This document shows, in pieces, positions 1-13,300 of a stretch of 60,000 nt of DNA. This stretch comes from Nematostella vectensis (Eukaryota > Cnidaria > Anthozoa > Actiniaria > Edwardsiidae). The notes beneath the pieces are model-generated. The model was not told where the DNA came from. It worked only from the letters and a program-made list of their open reading frames with translations, and made no database searches. The DNA lies in the NCBI RefSeq assembly GCF_932526225.1, contig NC_064044.1, positions 689,001 to 749,000 on the forward strand. The letters are read 5' to 3'. Position 1 is the stretch's first letter, and every line of letters begins with the position of its first letter. A program made the translations under genes and the position numbers.

Positions 1-128
1 TGGTACATGGGCGGGTTTACCTTTGGGTACATGGGCGGGTTTACCTTTGGGTGCATGGGCGGGTTTACCTTTGGGTGCATAGGCGGGTTTACCTTTGGGT
101 GCATGGGCGGGTGTACCTTTAACTGAGA
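1..128. repeat. 24-bp minisatellite at left edge
   Basis: About five tandem copies of a 24-bp unit of the form TTTGGGTGCATGGGCGGGTT plus ACC, with TAC/TGC variants. The array runs off the left edge of the window. It lies downstream of the 3' end of STRA6-like copy A; no coding potential is seen. Confidence 0.9.
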
Positions 129-660
129 GGAGGTTCACCTGATATAACCTTTTATTTCAACTATTATCCATCACTATTCTATTAATCACTATACATCATC
201 GTTTTATTCGAGAGAGATAAAGTCAAATACTGTTATAACAGGGTGGTTAAGGGTATTTTGGTGAAACGAGATTTGGCAATTTTTCATCCTACGAGAAACG
301 TGAAATCGTCCATTTCGACATCCGTGAAACGTGATTTAACGATTTAAAGGCCATTTTTTGGTCCGTGAAACGTGAAAAGCCATTTTGCCCGGTCCGTAAA
401 ACGTGATCCATACCCCCTTTACCAGCCTGTAGTAAATAAATAAGGTAGCACAATCAATAATTCTGTGATTACACCATTCAAAGTAGCACGTATGTATTGG
501 AAAGTAAAACCATTTGGATAAATACACGAGGTAAGCTGCGTAGCACCCATCGCACAATACTAACAGAAGACCTTTACAGATATCCCCCCCGCTCAGCACA
601 TCGTTGTGTATAATGGGGTAGGCAAGTAAAATGTCTACATGTTTTTGCTAAGTACGATCT
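129..660. other. Non-coding stretch with GTGAAACGTG-type repeats
   Basis: No gene is supported. Positions 258-410 carry several imperfect copies of a GTGAAACGTG motif (for example near 262, 299, 324, 364 and 397), which looks like part of an interspersed repeat. An 87-codon minus-strand open frame here has no recognisable domain and is not called. Confidence 0.5.
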
Positions 661-664
661 TTGC

Positions 665-1305
665 CTTGCCCTCTTCCCCACGTATACTGGATCAGACAAG
701 CACGACACTCATACATAACATATAATGGATCAGACAAGCACGACACTCATACATAACGTATAACTGGATCAGACAAGCACGACACTCATACATAACATAT
801 AACTGGATCAGACAAGCACGACACTCATACATAACGTATAATGGATCAGACAAGCACGACACTCATACATAACATATAATGGATCAGACAAGCACGACAC
901 TCATACATAACGTATAACTGGATCAGACAAGCACGACACTCATACATAACATATAACTGGATCAGACAAGCACGACACTCATACATAACATATAATGGAT
1001 CAGACAAGCACGACACTCGTACATAACGTATAACTGGATCAGACAAGCACGGCACTCATACATAACGTATAATGGATCAGACAAGCACGACACTCATACA
1101 TAACATATAATGGATCAGACAAGCACGACACTCATACATAACATATAATGGATCAGACAAGCACGACACTCATACATAACGTATAATGGATCAGACAAGC
1201 ACGACACTCATACATAACGTATAATGGATCAGACAAGCACGACACTCATACATAACGTATAATGGATCAGACAAGGACGACACTCATACATAACGTATAA
1301 CTGGG
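665..1305. repeat. ~38-bp minisatellite derived from the STRA6-like A stop-codon region
   Basis: About 16 tandem units of roughly 38 bp. Read on the minus strand, each contains the bases that encode the last residues and stop codon of exon 20 of copy A (VIRYV then TGA), followed by the start of the 3' UTR. The array begins exactly where the coding frame ends at 1,284. Copy B has only one such sequence (VIRFV-stop, at 37,141) and no array, so the expansion followed the duplication or was lost in B. Confidence 0.9.
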
Positions 1306-4300
1306 TCAGAAAGAGTCCTTTGGTGTTCGGAAACAGACGCATTATTCCCGTCATGCTTAGCGAGTGCAGACTCATTCCCGGCATTCTTTTCAAGCGCACT
1401 TTGGACGGCGTTTTGCCACGCGTCGACGATCTTCCCGCCATTCCTTGCGTCCCTAGCTTGGTCTGGAGAGCTTTCCTCGGCGCGTGCTAGTCCAAGGATG
1501 ACGTTTTTGAGAAAGCCCTTCCGGTTGAGAATGAGCGATGGATTCCTGATGATCGTGACCGCCACGAACCACTTGTTGAGCGCCCACGCAGACACGCGCG
1601 GATACTTGGGCTGCGTGGGCAGCTCTGAAACTAAGAATGTATCTCTAAGGCCACGCATCTTTATTAAATACACCCTTTTTTATACTAAACACATCTCTGT
1701 ACTAAACACATTTCTTTACTAAACACATCTCTGTACTAAACACATCTCTGTACTAAACACATCTCTGTACTAAACACATCTCTGTACTAAACACATTTCT
1801 GTACTAAACACATCTCTGTACTAAACACATCTCTGTACTAAACACATCTCTGTACTAAACACATCTCTGTACTAAACACATCTCTGTACTAAACACATCT
1901 CTGTACTAAACACATCGCTGTACTAAACACATCTCTGTACTAAACACATTTCTGTAATAAACACATCTCTGTAATGAACACATCTCTTTAGAAAACACAT
2001 CTCTTGACTAAACACATCTCTTTAGAAAACACATACATGGATGGATACATGGGTTATTGGCCCTACCGTGTCCCTTTTCGGGGTCTGTGAGTCGTTCTTG
2101 TCCATTAAGGTATGCTGGAAATATAAAATTCCAGATGTAATTGATCTTCTACTAGTTATATAGATTACATCATAGCAGAGCCGCGGAGCTCCTACCAGTT
2201 ACATAGATTATATCATGGCAGTCAAACTTACAGAACTTCTCTTCAGTACGTCCGAGCCGTCGCTTGTGAGCCTCGTTCCAGAGAATGTAGCAGTATACGA
2301 GGATCACAGGGTGTTTATGGGCGACTTGGAGATGAAGAAAGCCAAGATATGCCATGTATGCTAATACGGAAAAAATATATCAGTAGAATAAGGAAATACG
2401 TGGATGCAGGCCTTGGGGGAACAAGGCAGAGTAATTCAATTCCTCGTCTGTTCATAATTTTAGTAACACAGTGAAGACACGGCCACAATGAGCGCTAACG
2501 CAATGATATGAACCTACAACAAAAACAACAGCGACAAAAACAACAGCAACAAAAATAACAACAACAACAGCAACAAAAACAACAACAACAAAAACCACAT
2601 CAGCAACAACAACAGCGATAAAAACGACGGCAACAACAACAAAAACGGCAACAACACAACAACAATACTTGGTTAGGTGGGTAACTAATTGTAACACCGC
2701 TCACCAGTATCCATTCCCGTGAACCCCTTCATGAGGAGCGGGCGATCGATTCTCCCGATGAACATGATTCCTAGTAGCATGCCTTTGAGGATGCGCAGGA
2801 CGCACGACATAAGACCCACCAGGATGTTGAAGAAGAAAAAGAAAAACGATAACAGCAGGTAACAGCGCCTGGAAAAGGGAGATTATAAGGTAACAGTGCA
2901 TGGATAAGGGAGATAATAAGGTAACAGCGCATGGATAAGGGAGATGATAAGATAACAGTGCTTGGAAAAGAGAGATAATAAGGTAACATCGCATGGATAA
3001 GGGAGATGATAAGGTAACAGTGCATGGAAAAGAGAGATAATAAGGTAACAGCGCCTGGAAAAGGGATATAATAAGGTAACAGTGCATGGATAAGGGAGAC
3101 AATAAAGTAATAGTGCCTGGAAAAGGGAAATAATAAGGTAACAGCGCCTGACACTCAAGTCTAGTCAAGTCGAGTCTAATGGCTTGCGTCTTACATGTCT
3201 CGAGTCTAATGTCTTGCGTCTAACATGTCTCGAGTCTAATGTCTTGCGTATATCATTTCTCAAGTCTAATGTCTTACATCTATCATGTCTCAACTTCTTG
3301 GGTCTAACATGTCTCGATTCTAACGTCTTGCGTTTAACATGTCTCTAATAGTTATGTAAAATAAATAAAACGAGGATAGGGCAGGCAGCATGAACACGAT
3401 TAGTGAGGTTTCTGGACTACCTGTTGTCAATGTTGACGACCTTGCTATTTATAGAACGATCCTTGAAGACGAAGACCGCCAGTATCTTCTGAAAAAGCCA
3501 CACAAACAAGGCCAAAGCGACCGTAGGCCTGTGGACAAAGTCATGGGGTGATTATACTGCCTTGAAAAGAGGTCACGGAACAAGCAGCATATACCATCAC
3601 TATGGTAACAAGGTGGCGCAGATGTATTGTCTTTTTTGTATATTTAAAGTACCTGTCTATGTGCTGGAGAGAAGATTTATAAAACACCCCCTTTAAAAAC
3701 CTTTATATCTGCCCCATGGTAGATTCATGACACACCACCTTTAAATACCTGTATATCTGCCCCATGGTGATTCATGACACACCCCCTTTAAATACCTGTA
3801 TATCTGCCCCACGGTAGATTCATGACACACCCCCTTTAAATACCTGTATATCTGCCCCATGGTAGATTCATTACACACACCCCCTTTAAATACCTGTATA
3901 TCTGCCCCATGGTAGATTCATGACACACCCCCTTTAAATACCTGTATATCTGCCCCATGGTCGATTAATGACACACCCCCTTTAAATACCTGTATATCTG
4001 CCCCACGGTAGATTCATGACACACCCTCTTTAAATACCTGTATATCTGCCCCATGGAGATTCATGACACACCCCCTTTAAATACCTGTATATCTGCCCCA
4101 TGGTAGATTCATGACACACCCCCTTTAAATAACTGTATATCTGCCCTACGGTAGATTCATGACACACCCCCTTTAAATACCTGTATCTACCCCATGGTGA
4201 TTCATGGCACATCCCCTTCAAATACCTGTATATCTGCCCCAAACGGTAGATTCATGACACACCCCCTTTAAATACATGTATATCTGACCCATAGTAGATT

Positions 4301-7300
4301 CATTACACACCCCCTTTAAAAACCTGTATATCTGCCCCATGGTATATTTATTACACACCCCCTTAAATACCTGTATATTTGCCCCATGGTAGATTTATGG
4401 CACACCCCCTTTAAATACCTGTATATTTGCCCCATGGTAGATTCATTACACACCCCCTTTAAATACATGTATATCTGACCCATAGTAGATTCATGACACC
4501 CCCCCTTGAAATACATGTATCTGCCCCATGGTGATTCATGACACACCCCCTTTAAATACCTGTATGTGTGCCCCATGGTAGATTCATAACACACCCCCTT
4601 TAAATACCTGTGTCTGCCCCATGGTGATTCATGACACACCCCCTTTAAATACCTGTATATCTGCCCCATGGTAGATTCATGACACAACCCCTTTAAACAC
4701 CTGTATATCTGCCCCATGGTAGATTCATGACACACCCCCTTTAAATACCTGTATATCTGCCCCATGGTAGATTTATGAGACACACCCCTTAAATACCTGT
4801 ATATCCGCCCCATGGTTGATTCATGACACACACCCTTTAAATACCTGTATATCTGCCCCATGGTGATTCATGGCACATACCCTTTAAATACCTGTATGTG
4901 TGCCCCATGGTAGATTCATAACACACCCCCTTTAAATACCTGTATCTGCCCCATGGTGATTCATGACACACCCCCTTTAAATACCTGTATATCTGCCCCA
5001 TGGTAGATTCATGACACAACCCCTTTAAACACCTGTATATCTGCCCCATGGTAGATTCATGACACACCCCCTTTAAATACCTGTATATTTGCCCCATGGT
5101 AGATTCATTACACACCCCCTTTAAATACATGTATATCTGACCCATAGTAGATTCATGACACCCCCCCTCGAAATACATGTATATCTGCCCAATGGTAGAT
5201 TCATGACACACACCCTTTAAATACCTGTATCTACCCCATGGTAGATTTATGGCACACCCCCTTTAAACACCTGTATATTTGCCCCATGGTAGATTCATTA
5301 CACACCCCCTTTAAATACATGTATATCTGACCCATAGTAGATTCATGACACCCCCCCTTGAAATACATGTATATCTGCCCCATGGTAGATTCATGACACA
5401 CACCCTTTAAATACCTGTATATCTGCCCCATGGTAGATTCATTACACACCTCCTTTAAATACCTGTATATCTGCCACATGGTAGATTCATGACACAACCC
5501 CTTTAAATACCTGTATATCTGCCCCATGGTAGATTCATGACACACCCCCTTTAAATACCTGTATATCTGCCCCACAGCGATTCATGATACACACCCTTTA
5601 AATACCTGTATATCTGCCCCATGGTAGATTCATGACACACACCCTTTAAATGTCTGTATATCTGCCCCATGGTAGATTCATTACACACCTCCTTTAAATA
5701 CCTGTATATCTGCCCCATGGTAGATTCATGACACACCCCCTTTAAATACCTGTATATTTGCCCCAAACGGTAGATTCATGACAAACCCCCTTTAAATACC
5801 TGTATATCTGCCCCATGGTGATTCATGACACACCCCCTTTAAATACCTGTATATCTGCCCCACGGTAGATTCATGAGACACACCCTTTAAATACCTGTAT
5901 ATTTGCCCCAAACGGTAGATTCATGACAAACCCCCTTTAAATACCTGTATATCTGCCCCATGGTGATTCATGACACACCCCCTTTAAATACCTGTATATC
6001 TGCCCCACGGTAGATTCATGAGACACACCCTTTAAATACCTGTATATGTGCCCCACGGTAGATTCATGACAAACCCCCTTTAAATACCTGTATATCTGCC
6101 TCATGGTAGATTAATGGCACACCCCCTTTAAATACCTGTATATCTGCCCCATGGTAGGTTTATGTCACACCCCCTTTAAATACCTGTATATCTGCCCCAT
6201 GGTGATTCATGACACACCCCCTTTAAATACCTGTATATCTGCCCCACGGTAGATTCATGACACACCCCCTTTAAATACCTGTATCTGCCCCATGGTGATT
6301 CATGACACACCCCCTTTAAATACCTGTATGTGTGCCCCATGGTAGATTCATAACACACCCCCTTTAAATACCTGTATCTGCCCCATGGTGATTCATGACA
6401 CACCCCCTTTAAATACCTGTATATCTGCCCCATGGTAGATTCATGACACAACCCCTTTAAACACCTGTATATCTGCCCCATGGTAGATTCATGACACACC
6501 CCCTTTAAATACCTGTATATCTGCCCCATGGTAGATTTATGAGACACACCCCTTAAATACCTGTATATCCGCCCCATGGTTGATTCATGACACACACCCT
6601 TTAAATACCTGTATATCTGCCCCATGGTGATTCATGGCACATACCCTTTAAATACCTGTATATCTGCCCCATAGTAGATTCATGATTCAACTTACACGAG
6701 GCCTATTAGTATGTTAATTATGATATTGATGATCTCGGGGTCGAGCAGCGACGGTAAAATTACAACGCACAGTGATATAAACAACACCACAGCCACCAGG
6801 ATAGCAAACATGATAAGGTAGCCTGCAAACAGTGAACAATAGGGATTAGCAACATCATGTGCAGGCGATATACGGATGACAGCCTGAATATTTTTGTTTA
6901 TAATAAAATATAAATATTAAGTGGTTAGGATAACATACCCCATAGAAAGTATGCAATCTGGTATCCACAGAAGCGCAGACTCATACCCTGCAAGGGCCAA
7001 ACAAGTGTCAATTTATACAAGTCATGGGTAATTTGGAGTATTCTGGTTACCTTTCCTGGATGGCACTATTTGTTATGCCACAGGAGAAGTTAAAAAAAAT
7101 TCTGCTAGTGTCACGTGCCTTGGAAGGGTCTATCGGGTGCTACCCATAATCCATTGCGCACACTCTTCACCCTTCCCATGATTCTCCCCTCACACATGGA
7201 GACGAACCCATAACCCATTGCGCACACTCTTCACCCTTCCCATGATTCTCCCCTCACACACGGAGACGTAACCCATAACCCATTGGGCACACTCTTCACC

Positions 7301-10300
7301 CTTCCCATGATTCTCCCCTCACACACGGAGACAAACCCATAATCCATTGCGTACTCTTCACCCTTCCCATGATTCTCCCCTCACACACAGGAACGTGACT
7401 CATAACCCATTGCGCATCCTCTTCACTCTATTTTTTTAATAGCTTCGCCGGTTAGGCACAAATATACAAAAAACCATCAATAGAGATAAGATTAAGACAT
7501 GACAAATGGGACAAGACAACTAGCGGTACACCACAACAGCCTTGAAATAACCACTGTGGGCCTCCCTGATTCTCCCCTCACACACGGAGACGAACCCATA
7601 ACCTATTGGGCACACTCTTCACTTTTCCCATGATTCTCCCCTCACACACGGAGACGTGACAATCGTCACCCTTATCATGGTTCTCCTCTAACGTACCACT
7701 AGATTATCTGGCGTGTTGGAGACGTGACAATCGTCACCCTTATTATGGTAATCTCTAACGTACCACTAGATTATCTGGCGTGGGCATTTTTCTGGGAAGG
7801 AATCGTCTGTCCCCTTGCATAAGCTTGATAACATGTTGTCTATAGACAAGATAAATATTCATTAATAATAATAAAGATGATGATGTTGTTGATGATAAGC
7901 TTGATAACATGTTGTCTAGAGAAAGATATGATGATGATTATAATGATAATAATATGGGTCTGATGTGTGTGATGTGTAATCTGTATGCTAACCTTTGTAA
8001 TCTGTGGTCTACCTTTGTGTTATGGCAATCTGTGGTCTACCTGTATGCTAACCTTTGTAATCTGTGGTCTACCTATGTGTTATGGCAATCTGTGGTCTAC
8101 CTGTATGCTAACCTTTGTAATCTGTGGTCTACCTATGTGTTATGGCAATCTGTGGTCTACCTGTATGCTAACCTTTGTACTCTTTGGTCTACCTGTGTGA
8201 TATGATTATCTGTGGTTAACCTGTGTGATATGGTAATCTTTGGTCTACCTGTGTGCTAATAGCATCCGGTACATCTGGAAGTACATGTAAAGGGCTGCGA
8301 CGATTGAGGAAACGATGAAGGTGGCTGTAAAGAACCAATCAAACTCATCCATCAGCTATAGCTCAGTGTTGCACAGGCCTCTAAAGCAAGAGGACGAAAT
8401 GGAGGGAAAATTTTTAAAGTGGGCTGGATTGGAGAGCCTATAGTTTGATTCTTTATTCATTATTTCATGCAGAACATGAATTTTACTTTTCCATTAAAAA
8501 AGGAGAGTGGATATCTCCCAAATTCCCCTACCCCACTACCTAATATCTACCTCTGAATGAGGGTTCAATACCAGTTAGGTGAGTGGGTTTGAAAGGTGTA
8601 AAACCTGCCTGGCCACAGAGGTGTAAAATCATGAATGTCGACATTGTAAATAGTGAATGTTGACATTGAATCGTGAATGTCGACATTGTAATCGTGAATG
8701 TCGACATTGTAATCATTAATGTTGACATTGTTAATCATAAAGGTCTACATTCTAAAATCGTGAAGGTCTACATTTTAAAATCGCGAAAGTTTACATTGAA
8801 AGATTGTAAAGGTCTAAATTGTAAAAATCGTAAATATCTCATTTTTTAGAAAAGGACTCAATGCCGGAGGAGGACCTTGATTCCTTTAACTGGGGGACTT
8901 AAAAGAACCTCTAGGGATGAATGCCTGTGGTACCATCTCCACTGGCAATGCTCACAAGCTATGATTTGAAACTGGATGTGGTCTGTAAATTTTCTGATGA
9001 AATTCCAGTCTTATTTGATCATGTTTCGCAATGTTAGTTTGCGCTATAAAAATAACAAACATTTCATTTAAATCTCAAGTAGACCCAAAGTGGATCCCTG
9101 GTCCTCTTGCTTGAGAACCAAAAGCCAGTACCACTGAGTTACTGGACTGATATTCATGTGGATGTAGGTTATGTCATCGAAACTAAAGATTGCGATTCCA
9201 TATCACAATGCACTTACCAATGATAATATCAAGGATTAGAACATAGGAATTGTAGTTTTCTTCCCCCGTCACATAGATATAATAATCCTTGTTGCTGACG
9301 TAACTTTTCTTTATCATGATAAATACTCCGGATACTTCACCAATTGCTAAAATCACCACCTGAAGCCGTTGTAAAAAAATCATTGTCAATGAAGAGTTAT
9401 AAAGAAATAAGGGACAAGAAAGAGTTATAAAGAAATAAGGGACAAGAAAGAGTTATAAAGAAATAAGGGACAACAAAGAGTTATAAAGAAATAAGGGACA
9501 ACAAAGAGTTATAAAGAAATAAGGGACAACAAAGAGTTATAAAGAAATAAGGGACAACAAAGAGTTATAAAGAAATAAGGGACAACAAAGAGTTATAAAG
9601 AAATAAGGGACAACAAAGAGTTATAAAGAAATAAGGGACAACAAAGAGTTATAAAGAAATAAGGGACAACAAAGAGTTATAAAGAAATAAGGGACAACAA
9701 AGAGTTATAAAGAAATAAGGGACAACAAAGAGTTATAAAGAAATAAGGGACAACAAAGAGTTATGAAGAAATAAGGGACAAGAAAGAGTTATAAAGAAAT
9801 AAGGGACAACAAAGAGTTATAAAGAAATAAGGGACAACAAAGAGTTATAAAGAAATAAGGGACAACAAAGAGTTATAAAGAAATAAGGGACAAGAAAGAG
9901 TTATAAAGAAATAAGGGACAACAAAGAGTTATAAAGAAATAAGGGACAACAAGAGTTATAGAGAAATAAGGGACAACAAAGAGTTATAAAGAAATAAGGG
10001 ACAAGAAAGAGTTATAAAGAAATAAGGGACAACAAAGAGTTATAAAGAAATAAGGGACAACAAAGAGTTATAAAGAAATAAGGGACAAGAAAGAGTTATA
10101 AAGAAATAAGGGACAACAAAGAGTTATAAAGAAATAAGGGACAACAAAGAGTTATAAAGAAATAAGTGAAAACCAAAGAGTTATAGAGAAATCACTACCA
10201 ATGAATGGGATACTCTCAATAACTCCTTAACTATCATAGAGGAATAAGGGACAACAAAGAGTTATAGAGAAATAAGGGACAACAAAGAGTTATAGAGAAA

Positions 10301-13300
10301 TCACTTCCAGTGAATGGGATACTCTAACTCCTTAACTATCATAGAGAAATAAGGCTGGTTGTGGTTTTGTGATTGAACAGTTATGCAAGTTGCAGGGGTG
10401 AAAATTCTCTCATTCACTAGTGTTATCCCTAATCTTATTTACATACCTCATAGATGATAATTCCACCAACAATGACCGTGGATAAAATTGACACAGAGTA
10501 CTTAAAATCTGCAAAAAAAAGGTTGGTCATCCTGTGTATAAAGCGAGATGAGCTATGGCTATCCTGTGTGGAGAGGTAGACAAACAGATGAGCTATGTTT
10601 ATCCTGTGAGCAAAGGTTACATTTTTCAATAATTCAATAAGAATTTTTTTTTTTGGCAGCTAAAGGGGGAGTATATGCCTGCTAAGGGGAGTTTATTTAT
10701 TTTATCTTTATTTTCTAAAAAAAAGTTACCAGGGTTTGGAGTGTATACAAAATTGCGTCCTTTCTTGTACCACTTGATCCTTTTACCATCACTGTAAAAA
10801 AAAAAAAAACAGTAGCATTTTTTCGCAAAGTTTTTTTCTTCATTTTCAGTATACTGACAGGAAGACAAACTGTAGAATAAATTTTAATCCCATTTTCCCC
10901 CAAAAAGTTATAATTACATATTTTGTATTTGCCTGAATGTTGTACTATTGAATACTTTTCTTTTCTAATCTAATGGATGTAAATATCCACCCATTTTATC
11001 CACAAAATGAACATCAATGCACTGTAATTTTACATACTTTGACTTTTCCTTTCCTTCAAGGAGAGTCTTCACATGAGCAATGTATAACTCATTCACTTTG
11101 AACTCTGGTTCAGTCTGGAAGATTAAAAAAAAAAAGAAAAAGAAACACAAAATATAAAATAAATATACAATAGTAAATAGGGGGCCGATCCAGGGGCATA
11201 CGAGGATTTAAAAGGGGGGAGAGTAGTGAATTCATTGTCCACAGATTTGTATATACTTCTTCATATCTATAAAGGGGGCAGAGAGGACCTTCACCCTCCT
11301 CTAACTAAATTTCAAATGAATTAGCACTAAAAATAGATGCACTAGGGTGGTTTGTGACCTGTATTTCTGTGTTTTTGTTAACGGGGGGGGGGGGGGGGGG
11401 GGGCACTCAACCCCCTTACCCTTGGCGGCCAAAATTTGGGTAATTCCTTATTATTAAATATTTAAATACTATGCTTTATTGATATGATATTTACGACTGT
11501 GCACCCCCCCCTCAGCCAGTCCTAAATATAATAAAATAAATAATCAGAGTAAAGCTAAGAAACCTGTGAATTTGCTGTAAGAAACCTGTGAATAAGCCTC
11601 TGAATTTCACAGGTTTTTCACAGGTTGATAAATAAACAGGTTTCTCAAAGGTTAATTTTCACAGTTTAAAATATTCACATTTTTTGCGTTTTTCAGCCAA
11701 AGGTGTCTCACAGGTTTTGAAAATTCAGGGTTCTTTTAAAAGGGTTTTCAGGCAAATTATAATTTACAATTTTTTTCACAGGAAATAAGGTGCCTCTCCA
11801 TTATATGAAGTACAAATGGTTCTCATCTCTTACCCCACAAAGTAGTTCAGATCTAGTTTTAAGGTTCTTGTAGGACTTCCTGATTTCTTTCACAAATATT
11901 ATTAGAAAACGACCCATGAGGAATAAGTAAGCCATCATAGTAGGCAGGTCAACAAAGATGGGATATGCTTTAAACACCTGAAACAAAAAAGCATTCAGTG
12001 TTAATGACATTTCACAAAATGGGCGACTTGCATTACAGCCAAATTTGTTGTTGCGTGACCTCGGCGATAGCGCGTAGTCAGACTCAAGCTTTGGGGGCGG
12101 TTTGTCTGGTTTTGATTGTTTGGTTTGATTGACTATGCACTATATCCAAATGAAGAAAGGAATTTTCGATTCTGGGAGGTCGCGCAACAACGAATTTGGC
12201 TATAAGATATCACATGATGTTTATCTAGTATCATAAGGGACTGCAACCTACATGCGAGAAACCACTGACCAGGTTAGTTGGTTGGCAATGTTTTCTTCTA
12301 GAAGCAATGCGTTTGCTAGCCATGATCCCCATCACCACTATAGATACACCAAGAGAAAGACGACCTGTTTAGAGCATCACAGCACGAGTGCATGCGAAAG
12401 CAGAGACATTTGCCTTCCAAGCCAAGTGTGAATGCGGCAAGTATGTCAATTATACAGATCATCCCAACATCAACCTCAATGGTGTCACAGACCCAGGCAT
12501 CGGTCGCGAGACCCTAGGGACACCAAACATCTTAACCACCAGGGTAAATGATATAGTGGCGTTTGGCATGACTCACACACACTCACTATCCATTAACGTC
12601 AGTGTCCACCTATTGGCAGGTGTGACGCCACATGGAGGTTCACATCAGGTTCGCGCAGGTTCTTTACAGCATCTCTCCATGCTTTACGGTTGGATGCCAT
12701 GCTTGCCTTCAGGCCAGCCGTTTTTAGATCGCTAAGCGTGGCATCCGCCCAAGTCTTTCTGGGTCTGCCCCTCATCCTTCGCCCCCCCCGGCTCGAAGTC
12801 TCTGATGGAGGACAGGATTTGGTGCCTGTGCCCTCTCCACATGCCCGAACCACTGGAGGCGAGCTTTCCGGAGAGCCAGTTCCAAGCTTTCGATCCCGAG
12901 CCTGTCCCGAATGGTGCCCAAACTTGTGTCATCTTCGGGTTTCAGTGCGCACATCCATCTAAGCATTGCACGTTCGCTTCTCTGCAGCCTTGCTAGGTCA
13001 CTGCTCTTAGGAGCCCAACATTCCCCAGCATAGAGCATGGCACTCCTGACGCAGCTGCTGTAAACCTTCCCTCTTGTGCGGAGTGATAGGCTTTTGCTTG
13101 ATAGAACTAGAAGGAGCTCTTTGAATTTTCCCCAGGCAGATCTTGTTCTGGTAATTATGGCCGCCTCGCAGCCATCTCCAGCACAGATGGTTTCACCGAG
13201 GTAGCAGAAAGAGTCAACAACTTCCAGGCGCTGTTCGTCCACTATCACTTCAGCAAGGGGTCTGCCATCGATTGGGCGTGCAGTGCCCTGACATCTGCTG

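Noticed and set aside
2228-2240. Direct join of exon 18 to exon 20
   Set aside because: It would create a TAG at the junction; the small 48-bp exon 19 (2,067-2,114; 38,314-38,361), conserved in both copies, restores the phase.
4030-6625. Series of minus-strand frames with repeated MGQIYRYLKGVCHEST-type peptides
   Set aside because: Repeat artefacts of the 48-bp minisatellite in intron 15; the homologous region in copy B is almost absent.
3690-6690. CRISPR-like array of regularly spaced repeats
   Set aside because: Units are contiguous minisatellite copies without unique spacers, in an intron of a eukaryotic gene; no cas genes nearby.
8249-8375. Longer exon 12 including an LMDEFDWFFTATF stretch
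   Set aside because: Starting there would break the phase with exon 11; the acceptor TTCTTTACAG at 8,325 gives the correct phase in both copies.
11380-11402. Long poly-G tracts (also near 18,884, 24,112, 25,577, 47,538) as quadruplex regulators
   Set aside because: They mostly sit in interspersed-repeat fragments or at probable homopolymer errors; no positional logic relative to genes was seen.
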